Shown piece by piece: positions 7,772-14,082 of a DNA stretch of 56,282 bases. Location of the stretch: the NCBI GenBank assembly GCA_016926135.1, contig JAFGPH010000043.1:1-56282 (forward strand). The letters are read 5' to 3'. Source of the DNA: Deltaproteobacteria bacterium. GTDB lineage: Bacteria; Desulfobacterota; DSM-4660; Desulfatiglandales; HGW-15. The notes beneath the pieces are model-generated. The model was not told the origin of the DNA. It saw only the letters and a program-made list of their open reading frames with translations, and made no database searches. How positions within the stretch are numbered: the stretch's first letter is position 1; every line of letters starts with the position of its first letter. The translations under genes were made by a program, and so were the position numbers.

Positions 7772-8563
7772 TCATCCTGAGGAGCAGGGAGAAATCTCCG
7801 GGGAGTCGGGACGGGGAATGAGGCCCTTCTCTCTGAACTCCCTTGGGCTTATTCCCTCTGCAATGCAGGTCTTCCACATGAGGTTTCCCATTTGGAAGAA
7901 GACATCCTTGTCCTCGACGATGTCTTGAGTGACCCGTGCCATGGTCTCGGCGGATACGCTCATGGATTCCACGATCTCCCTTCCCGCTTGTGCGGTGGCA
8001 TCCAGTATCCCTGATGCCTTTTCCCTCAATTGGGGTGTGGTGAGCATCTCGGCGCCAGGCCGGTAGATCTCCGCCACAAGTCCGCCCATGGCACCGAAGA
8101 TGAAGCGAACCCAGGAAGAAAGCAGCTGGAAGATCTCCATCTCAGGGAACCCGGCCACCGAGAGAAACACGGCCTTTGGCGGTTTTTCTCGGAAGGGATG
8201 AGCAGTATGCCCCTTCACCTGCACAAAAAAGGGTTGAAGCACGGGAAGGGTGCGCTCAATGAATGCCTTCAGCTTCGCATTCACGGTGAAGTGGTAGAGT
8301 GGTGTGGCATAGACCACGAGATCCGCATTCAGCCACTTCGGAAATAATTCCCCGCTCATGTCGTCTCGGTGAATGCACACTCCGGGGGTTTTGGTCCAGC
8401 AGGTGAAACAACCGATGCAGTGTTTGATGCTCTTCTCGCGAAGCTTCACCACCTCCACGTCCGCACCAGCTTCCCGCATTCCTCTTGCAAGGTGGTTCAA
8501 CATCAGTTCGGTCTTGCTTTCCCCACCGGTGCGAGGGCTTGAGTTAAGGGCCAGGACTTTCAT
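7772..8563 (-). CDS. iron-sulfur flavoprotein / NADPH-dependent FMN reductase family
   Basis: This 263-residue flavodoxin-fold protein begins MKVLALNSSPR, the FMN phosphate-binding loop. It carries CIGCFTCWTKTPGVC (C-x2-C-x2-C-x6-C) near residue 50, the compact Fe-S motif of archaeal and bacterial Isf-like flavoproteins. ATPLYHF near residue 90 is the isoalloxazine-binding segment. A roughly 80-residue C-terminal helical extension has no clear match. AAGGAGG lies before the ATG. It is first in the apparent operon with cobU and the MBL gene. The electron partner is unknown. Confidence 0.82.
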   Translation of the reverse strand: MKVLALNSSPRTGGESKTELMLNHLARGMREAGADVEVVKLREKSIKHCIGCFTCWTKTPGVCIHRDDMSGELFPKWLNADLVVYATPLYHFTVNAKLKAFIERTLPVLQPFFVQVKGHTAHPFREKPPKAVFLSVAGFPEMEIFQLLSSWVRFIFGAMGGLVAEIYRPGAEMLTTPQLREKASGILDATAQAGREIVESMSVSAETMARVTQDIVEDKDVFFQMGNLMWKTCIAEGISPREFREKGLIPRPDSPEISPCSSG

Positions 8564-8720
8564 GGTTTCCTCCTTATCCCAAAAATGATGGACCGCACAC
8601 CCACGGGGTGATCCCCGAGTGCGACTGCAGAATATGTATCATGGCGATATAAGGTCGTCAACACAAGGCGATCCTTTGTCTCGACAGGCTTTCCGCGGGT
8701 GTCTTTTTCAAACCAGGTAC

Positions 8721-8749
8721 TTGACCCCCGGTCCTGCACCCGCTAAAAT
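8721..8749 (+). promoter_or_regulatory. sigma70-type promoter for the haem/ferric-reductase operon
   Basis: TTGACC at 8721-8726 and TAAAAT at 8744-8749 are separated by 17 bp; each matches consensus at five of six positions. They lie about 90 bp before the first ATG of the downstream operon, in a gene-free gap. Confidence 0.6.
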
Positions 8750-8838
8750 CCCTTTTACGCTGTGTTCTCGAAGGGCGAGCGGCCTTCCCCAAAGACCGCC
8801 AATACTGGCTTGCTTCTCTGAAAGGAGGTCATCAACAG

Positions 8839-9201
8839 ATGGGCCCAGGTATGCTGCCACGGATGATTCAACGATATCTTTTCGGGCTTCTGCTGCTTGT
8901 TTTTCTCCACGTGTTTTGTGTCCCTGATACTTCGGCCAGGCCCTTTCGTCTGGCTACCCTACCGGACAGGGGAGCCAAGTTCGGCTGCGGCACCTGCCAT
9001 GTGAGGGCAGATGGGGGTGGACCGAGGAATCCATTCGGACGATCCTGGGAGAATGTGGTGATGAAGTCCGGGGACAAGTACAATGTCGCATTGGGGGCCA
9101 TGGACTCTGACACGGACAGCTTCAGCAACGACAGGGAATTTGAGGCGGGGACACATCCGGGCGACCCGCGCTCAAAGCCAAGCGGGCAGGCTGCGAAATG
9201 A
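8839..9201 (+). CDS. secreted mono-haem c-type protein with Ca-binding-like repeat
   Basis: This is a 120-residue exported protein. A signal peptide with a long Leu-rich core (FGLLLLVFLHVFCV) ends near residue 33. One CGTCH haem c site lies near residue 50. The C-terminal DSDTDSFSNDREFEAGTHPGDP region resembles a thrombospondin type 3 calcium-binding repeat (given here as a motif region, DxDxDxxSN). AGGAGGT precedes the ATG. The stop overlaps the start of the ferric-reductase-like gene (ATGA), so the haem protein probably works with that membrane protein at the periplasmic face. The exact family is unknown. Confidence 0.75.
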   Translation: MGPGMLPRMIQRYLFGLLLLVFLHVFCVPDTSARPFRLATLPDRGAKFGCGTCHVRADGGGPRNPFGRSWENVVMKSGDKYNVALGAMDSDTDSFSNDREFEAGTHPGDPRSKPSGQAAK

Positions 9202-9827
9202 AATGGGTGATGTGGGCGGGGATCATGGGCTTGTTCATGGCGGGGGTGACGGTGACGTGGGCCCTGACCTTGAGCGGAGGCTTGCCGGCAGCCGTGTACC
9301 TCTATGAGGGAGGACGTCTGCTGGCCCTCCTTGGTTTTGTGATTCTGTGCTTTCAGTACCTCTGGGTGTCGAAAATCAGATTTGTCGAGGTGGGCATCGC
9401 CGCGGGCCGTCTTTTGACCCTTCATCGGCGATGCGGCGTTTTCGCCATGGCACTGCTGGCCCTGCATCCCATGGCCATCATCGTATCGGAAAGGCTGCAG
9501 GGGTACAGTGCTCCCATGGGTCCGCTGAAAACAATGGGAGTCATTGCGCTGGTTCTGCTATTGGGGGCAGGGGGCGCAGCTCTGTTTTCTCGAAAGCTAC
9601 ACCTTCCATACCGGACATGGAAAGGGATTCACAGGCTTGCCTATGGCGTATTTCCCCTCGCCTTTGCCCACAGTTTTCTCCTGGGGGCGACCCTGCAGAA
9701 AATGGCGGTGAAGGCGGTCTGGACGGTGCTGGCCCTGATTTACCTGGTCCATCTCCTCCAGCGGGTACTGAGGCGTTCTCCCCAGCGTCGGCTCCGGGCA
9801 GAAGGGATCACGAAGAAGGTGAAATGA
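9198..9827 (+). CDS. ferric reductase-like transmembrane protein
   Basis: This 209-residue integral membrane protein has about six hydrophobic helices. His pairs sit in two helices (LHRRCGVFAMALLALHP and HRLAYGVFPLAFAHS), the pattern expected for two b-type haems in the YedZ/MsrQ and ferric-reductase transmembrane families. It lacks the cytosolic FAD/NAD domain, so electrons must come from another protein. Translational coupling with the mono-haem gene suggests a trans-membrane electron pathway. Direction and substrate are not evident. Confidence 0.78.
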   Translation: MKWVMWAGIMGLFMAGVTVTWALTLSGGLPAAVYLYEGGRLLALLGFVILCFQYLWVSKIRFVEVGIAAGRLLTLHRRCGVFAMALLALHPMAIIVSERLQGYSAPMGPLKTMGVIALVLLLGAGGAALFSRKLHLPYRTWKGIHRLAYGVFPLAFAHSFLLGATLQKMAVKAVWTVLALIYLVHLLQRVLRRSPQRRLRAEGITKKVK

Positions 9828-9836
9828 GGTGACAGG

Positions 9837-10223
9837 ATGGACGGCTTGAAAGAGAAGACCCAAAAGACGGCGGAACTCTATTTCAACGGAGTCAAGGGCG
9901 AGCGGCCTTTTGATCTCTGGAGATCTTTCGACAAAGAACTGGCCAGGGACCTGTCTCTCTTCGTGACGGGCAGTCTGTATGCCCGGGAAAGGGTCCCCCA
10001 CAAGACAAGGCAGTTGGTGACCATCGCAGCTCTCACCGTGCTCGAAAGGAAAGACGAACTGATGCTGCATCTCCATGCGGGCCTGAATGTGGGATGCACC
10101 CCACAGGAGATCACCGAGGTCATCTTCCAGATGGCTACCTATGGGGGATTTCCAGTGGTCAATACCGCCTTGAAGACCTTTCGGGGCGTTCTCGAGGAGA
10201 GGGGTCTCTGGCCCTTGAAATGA
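9837..10223 (+). CDS. carboxymuconolactone decarboxylase (CMD) family protein
   Basis: This 128-residue all-helical AhpD/CMD-fold protein has the usual order: RERVPHKTRQLVTIAALTVL, then ELMLHLHAGLNVGCTPQEITEVI, then GFPVVNTAL. It lacks the CxxC redox pair of AhpD, so it is closer to PcaC-like or lactone-hydrolase-like members. It starts 9 nt after the membrane protein gene behind GAGGTGACAGG and is probably the third gene of that operon. Its function is unknown. Confidence 0.85.
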   Translation: MDGLKEKTQKTAELYFNGVKGERPFDLWRSFDKELARDLSLFVTGSLYARERVPHKTRQLVTIAALTVLERKDELMLHLHAGLNVGCTPQEITEVIFQMATYGGFPVVNTALKTFRGVLEERGLWPLK

Positions 10224-10314
10224 ACCGGCGCTTCCGACCCTTCTTTCTGCGATCGAATCACTCGATCTGTTTGGCGGAGGGGGTGCCTCACCCGGGTGCG
10301 GGAGTCAAAGCCTT

Positions 10315-10545
10315 TCAGTCCGGGGCGTGTTGTTTCGTCACCTTGATCCTTACACCGTCATCCATGATGTCTTCCGTGAGGACCTCCCCCCCGTTATGGG
10401 AAATGACGCGCCTGATCTTGTCGAGCTTATCTTTTTCGACAATGAACTCAAAGGACTCGCCAGGCGGTATGATTCTCAGACATAGACCTACGTCCAGGTA
10501 GGCCTTTCAGCAATCCCCCCTGTAATCGATAAGATCCTCGATCAC
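10315..10545 (-). CDS. TusA-like protein with in-frame UGA (candidate selenoprotein)
   Basis: A GTG start at 10545, 4 nt after AGGAGG, opens a 76-residue frame. It reads IDYRGDC, then TGA at codon 13 (10509-10507), then K-A-Y-L-D-V, and continues as GESFEFIV...RVISHNGGEVL...VRIKVTK. This is the TusA/SirA fold. In TusA the catalytic Cys comes three residues after the RG of DxRGxxC; here that residue is the UGA, directly after a Cys. A hairpin with a GGUC loop lies 12 nt downstream. Replacing the active-site Cys by Sec is the usual selenoprotein pattern. The gene follows a BioB-like radical SAM gene by 18 nt on the same strand. TusA proteins carry persulfide sulfur, so it may deliver S or Se to that enzyme (inference). 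Alternative: a pseudogene with one stop. Confidence 0.72.
10478..10495 (-). promoter_or_regulatory. candidate bacterial SECIS hairpin (TusA-like gene)
   Basis: On the minus strand GACGTA pairs with TATGTC (one G-T wobble), extended by a further G-T pair, around a four-base GGUC loop. The first loop G is the 19th base after the UGA, the same spacing as in the E. coli fdhF SECIS. A competing stem (GGCCTAC/GTAGGTC) closer to the UGA also exists, so structure probing matters. Confidence 0.6.
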
Positions 10546-10563
10546 GTGTCCTCCTGATGAGTC

Positions 10564-11562
10564 CTAAGGGTTCTTGTAGTACCGGGAAGGCCCCACATGG
10601 GTATGCCACCCGCATTCCTGAAACAATTCACGGCAGGTCTCCACGGTCTCCCCTCTGCCTTCTTCGGTCTTTTCTTCCGTGTCTCGCGGGTTGGCGCCAG
10701 CCTCTGCCCAGAAGAGGTTGGCGCCGGCAAGTCCCCCGAGGGTGCATGGCTCATGTGTGCAGTTGCCGAGGACGGTTCTCGGCATACCCAATCGTGTAAT
10801 GGCTACGATTTGGGCCATACGAATTTCGCTGATCTTTCCCCGTCTGGCAATCTCAGTGCCGGGAATTGGAATTCGCCTGGCCGCTCCACTGTAACAAGGA
10901 TGGAAAGAGGCCGTGAAGCAAATCATCTCAGCCAGTTCCAAAGGGGTGTGTTCCGGGCCGACAGGTTCGACACAGGTTCCCACCTTCAGCCCGGCGTCCT
11001 GAAAGTTTTGAATGCTCCCTTTTCTCTTCTCAGGGGAGAGACCCGTATCGATTCCTTCACGCAGGCGCATGGCGTGGTAAACGCCTGCATACCCAGCGTC
11101 TCTTATCGCTCGCGCGTTGGCAAGGGATTGGTCGCCAACATTGGCAATAAGAACTGTCTCCGGTTGAACGTTCCTCCGGATCTCCTGGGATATTTCCAGA
11201 AAAAGGGCAAATGGGTAATGCGCAGTAGTCATCACGAATATGGCATTCGCGCCGTCTTCTTCAAAATGCTGCGCGTAAGCGACGGCTTCTTCTGCCGTCA
11301 GACGCGTCTCTTGCGAGAAAACACCGTTCTTCTGTCCAAACGCGCAAAATGCACAGTTGCCGGGACAGGGTGCCAGGTTCAGGGCCAGTTGGGCATGCAC
11401 TTCAGCCCGATTTCCGGTCAACCCCTTTGAGATTCGATTGGCTTCGGCCATGACGAGATAACTTCCTGAGCAATCCGGTGCCATCGAGAGCAGATGCACC
11501 AACTCATCGCGGCAGAGATGTCCGCCATCCTGTGTCTTTCGTATCAGACCATGAATCTCCAT
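10564..11562 (-). CDS. BioB-like radical SAM protein
   Basis: This 332-residue protein has the radical SAM CxxxCxxC motif at Cys66/70/73 (CPGNCAFC) and overall biotin-synthase-like order, ending in an AGANLFWAEAGANPRD segment like the BioB C-terminal barrel. It differs from true BioB: Cys197 matches the BioB auxiliary-cluster Cys188, but Cys97, Cys128 and Arg260 equivalents are not seen. Instead two Cys lie in NCTHEPC (268 and 273) where the Arg-containing strand would be. It therefore may bind a different auxiliary cluster and use another substrate. LipS-type lipoyl synthases are another BioB-like group to compare. AAGGAGC precedes the ATG. The TusA-like UGA gene follows by 18 nt. Confidence 0.8.
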   Translation of the reverse strand: MEIHGLIRKTQDGGHLCRDELVHLLSMAPDCSGSYLVMAEANRISKGLTGNRAEVHAQLALNLAPCPGNCAFCAFGQKNGVFSQETRLTAEEAVAYAQHFEEDGANAIFVMTTAHYPFALFLEISQEIRRNVQPETVLIANVGDQSLANARAIRDAGYAGVYHAMRLREGIDTGLSPEKRKGSIQNFQDAGLKVGTCVEPVGPEHTPLELAEMICFTASFHPCYSGAARRIPIPGTEIARRGKISEIRMAQIVAITRLGMPRTVLGNCTHEPCTLGGLAGANLFWAEAGANPRDTEEKTEEGRGETVETCRELFQECGWHTHVGPSRYYKNP

Positions 11563-11697
11563 TTGATCTTTGCTCCTTGTGCGGGCACGGCGTGAGTTCT
11601 TTTGTGGGGTGCCGGCTTTTCAGAAGCCATCTTCATGCACTTGTTGCGAAAATGGGGTTACAACGCTGCCACTGCCCTACGCGGTCATAATAGGAAG

Positions 11698-11733
11698 GAA
11701 AAGGGGTCATGGTTATAGACCGTAACCCCTTGG
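11698..11733 (-). terminator. intrinsic terminator after tRNA-Val
   Basis: On the minus strand AAGGGGT pairs with ACCCCTT, with an inner GGTTA/TAACC extension, followed by TTCC. It lies 8 nt beyond the encoded CCA end of the tRNA and separates the tRNA from the BioB-like gene. Confidence 0.7.
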
Positions 11734-11740
11734 ATGTTCA

Positions 11741-11815
11741 TGGTGGGCGGTACAGGATTTGAACCTGCGACTTCCACCGTGTGAGGATGGCACTCTCCCG
11801 CTGAGTTAACCGCCC
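11741..11815 (-). tRNA. tRNA-Val (anticodon CAC)
   Basis: The minus strand folds as a 75-nt cloverleaf: acceptor GGGCGGT/ACCGCCC, D arm ACTC...GAGT, anticodon stem CCATC/GGTGG with loop CTCACAC, and T arm GCAGG-TTCAAAT-CCTGT. The CCA tail is encoded. Anticodon CAC reads GUG. Confidence 0.96.
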
Positions 11816-11820
11816 CTTTT

Positions 11821-11852
11821 GGAAAAAGCCGTGATCGCTATTTTTGATCACT
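11821..11852 (-). other. hairpin just upstream of tRNA-Val
   Basis: GTGATC and GATCAC pair around a 9-nt loop, and GGCTTTTT follows on the minus strand. It resembles a terminator for the rluB operon, but the T tract ends only 6 nt before the tRNA, leaving no room for a separate tRNA promoter. Read-through into the tRNA or a promoter inside the hairpin are alternatives. Confidence 0.4.
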
Positions 11853-11895
11853 GCATTTCCTTACAACAAGCCAACCCCCCTTGTAAACAAAAAAC

Positions 11896-12651
11896 TCACT
11901 CCAGCCCCACCAGTTCCTTGAGTTCCTCGACCTCGTGGGTTTCGAGAAGCCTGTAGTGGCCCATCTTGATCTCACCCAGTTCGACCGTGCCGAATCCTGT
12001 CCTCAGGAGGTGGATCACCCGATGCCCTACAGCTTCTATCATGCGTCTCACCAGGCGCGACTTGCCCCTGGTGATGGTCATCCTCACAAGGGATTTTCGA
12101 GATCCCCGCTGGATGAGGGTCACCTTGGAAGGCCCGCTGAAACCGTCCTCCAGGTAAACGCCCTTTCTCAAGGCGGCCAGGGCGTCATCCGAAAGGGCAT
12201 CCTCTATGGTTACCTTGTACGTCTTAGGAACACGATAGCGCGGGTGCGCCAAACGGTGGGCCAGGTCGCCGTCGTTGGTGAGGATGAGGAGACCGAGGGT
12301 GTCGAAATCGAGCCGGCCGACAGGATAGACCCTCTCCTCTATCCCCTTGAGAAGGTCGGACACCACAGGTCTCCCCTCGGGATCATGAAGGGAAGTGACG
12401 TACCCGAAGGGCTTGTTGAGCAGGAGGTAGGTTCTGGGTGAAGGTCCGGGGATCTCCCGGCCATCAACCCTGATGCTGTCCACACCCCACACTGCCTGAG
12501 TCCCCGGTTCCCGGATCACCCGGGCGTTCACCACGACCCGGCCTGCCTGGATGATCCCGTCCGCCTTTCGCCTGGAGGCGACGCCGGCAAGGGAAAGGAT
12601 TCTATTCAGCCTGCGGCTCTGATCTGCCTGTTTCGCCGGCCGTGGGTTCAT
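11896..12651 (-). CDS. rluB: 23S rRNA pseudouridine synthase (RluB/RsuA family)
   Basis: This protein of 251 residues has an N-terminal S4 RNA-binding domain (RLNRILSLAGVASRRKAD) and an RsuA-type synthase domain with the catalytic GRLDFDTLGLL motif (Asp). LLNKPFGYV and RMIEAVGHRV are the flanking family motifs. It converts a specific uridine in 23S rRNA (U2605 in E. coli RluB) to pseudouridine. The start is uncertain because the frame is open upstream into scpB. MNPRPAKQ at 12651 overlaps scpB by 50 nt and has AGGAA upstream. It lies directly after scpB, a common order in many bacteria. Confidence 0.9.
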   Translation of the reverse strand: MNPRPAKQADQSRRLNRILSLAGVASRRKADGIIQAGRVVVNARVIREPGTQAVWGVDSIRVDGREIPGPSPRTYLLLNKPFGYVTSLHDPEGRPVVSDLLKGIEERVYPVGRLDFDTLGLLILTNDGDLAHRLAHPRYRVPKTYKVTIEDALSDDALAALRKGVYLEDGFSGPSKVTLIQRGSRKSLVRMTITRGKSRLVRRMIEAVGHRVIHLLRTGFGTVELGEIKMGHYRLLETHEVEELKELVGLE

Positions 12652-13300
12652 CGGATTCCTGGTCTGGTGCGGCTTCTTCCGTGTCCAGGGCTGGCTTTGC
12701 ACCCCCCTGACCTTCCTGGGGGACTTCTCCCTGGGGCGGGAGGGGCGGCTGGTTGGATGGCGGTAGGTCATCTTCATCACTTCCGAGGGCCTTGATCTCC
12801 TTGATTTTGGGAAGGGATTCCAGGTCCCTGAGGTCAAAGACCTCCAGGAATTTCTTGGTCGTACCGTAGATAAGTGGCCTTCCAGGCAGGTTCTTCCTGC
12901 CTACGATCCTGATCAGGCCTTTCTCAAGAAGGGTTCTCAGAATTCCCCCTGAGTCCACTCCCCTGAGACGCTCGATCTCCTGACGAAGGATGGGCTGCTT
13001 GTAGGCAATGATGGCGAGTGTTTCCAGGGAAGCACGGGAAAGCCTGCTGGGAGAGCTCTGATGCATGGTCAGGATATAGGGACCATATTCGGAATGGCTT
13101 CTGAACTGATAGCCGTCGGCCACGTCCTTCAGACTGAAACTGCGACCCAGGGCTTCGTACTCGTACTTGAGGACCCTGAGGGCACTCGTGATATCGGGCA
13201 GCTTGACGTCAGGCAATACGGCATGCACGTCCCGTGCGGTGAGGGGTTTGTCAGAGGCAAAGAGCAAGGCCTCCACGATGAGCTTGAGTGATTTAGGCAT
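12602..13300 (-). CDS. scpB: segregation and condensation protein B
   Basis: This 232-residue tandem winged-helix protein is the kleisin partner of the SMC-ScpA complex. LKLIVEALLFASDKPL at the N-terminus and TLAIIAYKQPILRQEIERLRGVDS (motif region near residues 90-115) are ScpB signatures. A Pro/Glu/Gly-rich tail from about residue 175 is an unstructured extension. It overlaps scpA by 8 nt and rluB by about 50 nt, so it is in one operon with both. Confidence 0.95.
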   Translation of the reverse strand: MPKSLKLIVEALLFASDKPLTARDVHAVLPDVKLPDITSALRVLKYEYEALGRSFSLKDVADGYQFRSHSEYGPYILTMHQSSPSRLSRASLETLAIIAYKQPILRQEIERLRGVDSGGILRTLLEKGLIRIVGRKNLPGRPLIYGTTKKFLEVFDLRDLESLPKIKEIKALGSDEDDLPPSNQPPLPPQGEVPQEGQGGAKPALDTEEAAPDQESDEPTAGETGRSEPQAE

Positions 13301-14021
13301 CTTCCTTTTCCTCGTAGAGGCAAAGCTCGATTCGAATATCGGAAACGGGATCGGTCTGGAAAACCTTTAGGAGACCCATCTGCACGAGCTCCAGGAGGGC
13401 CAGGAAGGTCACAACCATTTCCGAAATCGTCCGAGCCTCTTCGAAAAGATCGGTGAAATAGTGGGTTCCCTGCGCCTTGACTATTTCCAGGATGTGGTTG
13501 ATCTTGTCCTTGACGGCCCATTTGTCCCCGCGAAACTGGATCTGTGCATCAGGAATCTTCTGCTCAAGAAGCTTTCTGAAGGCGTCCATCAATTGGAAAA
13601 GGTTCACGTGGAGCAGGGGTTCTTCCCCCTCAAAATGGGTGGAGAAGTCCTCGGGCTGGGGGTGGGCAAAAACATCGCGGCCCAGGAGTGGCCGGTCGGA
13701 GAGATCAACGGCCAGTTCCTTGAGGCGGAGATACTCCAGAAGCGGACGGGTGATCTCCTCCCTGGGGTCTTCCTCCTGCTCCTCTTCTTCAGATGCAGGG
13801 AGGAGCATCCTGGACTTGATATGGATGAGGGTCGAAGCCATGACCAGGAAGTCTCCAGCGACGGAGATGTTCAGGGCCTTCATCATATCAATATAGTGCA
13901 GATACTGATCCGTGATCGTGGCAATGGGAATATCGAAGATATCCACCTCGTTCTTCCGGATCAGGTGCAGGAGGAGATCCAGGGGCCCCTCAAATACCTC
14001 CAGCTTGACTTCGTAATCCAT
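13293..14021 (-). CDS. scpA: segregation and condensation protein A
   Basis: This 242-residue kleisin bridges the SMC head domains. The N-terminal FEGPLDLLLHLIRKNEVDI motif and the C-terminal winged-helix end (VVTFLALLELVQMG) are characteristic. A Glu-rich linker lies near residues 85-100. The start at 14021 (MDYEVKLEVFEGPL) gives the usual N-terminus; the frame remains open upstream. It sits 61 nt after the CCA/DHH gene and overlaps scpB. Confidence 0.95.
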   Translation of the reverse strand: MDYEVKLEVFEGPLDLLLHLIRKNEVDIFDIPIATITDQYLHYIDMMKALNISVAGDFLVMASTLIHIKSRMLLPASEEEEQEEDPREEITRPLLEYLRLKELAVDLSDRPLLGRDVFAHPQPEDFSTHFEGEEPLLHVNLFQLMDAFRKLLEQKIPDAQIQFRGDKWAVKDKINHILEIVKAQGTHYFTDLFEEARTISEMVVTFLALLELVQMGLLKVFQTDPVSDIRIELCLYEEKEDA

Positions 14022-14082
14022 AGGGATCCGCAGGTGACGCTGCTCCAAGTGGACCATGGAGCTTCGAGAATGCCTGCGGAGG

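Noticed and set aside
10542..10754. 70-codon minus-strand frame over the BioB-like gene end
   Set aside because: It lies within the radical SAM gene in another frame and lacks any family signal.
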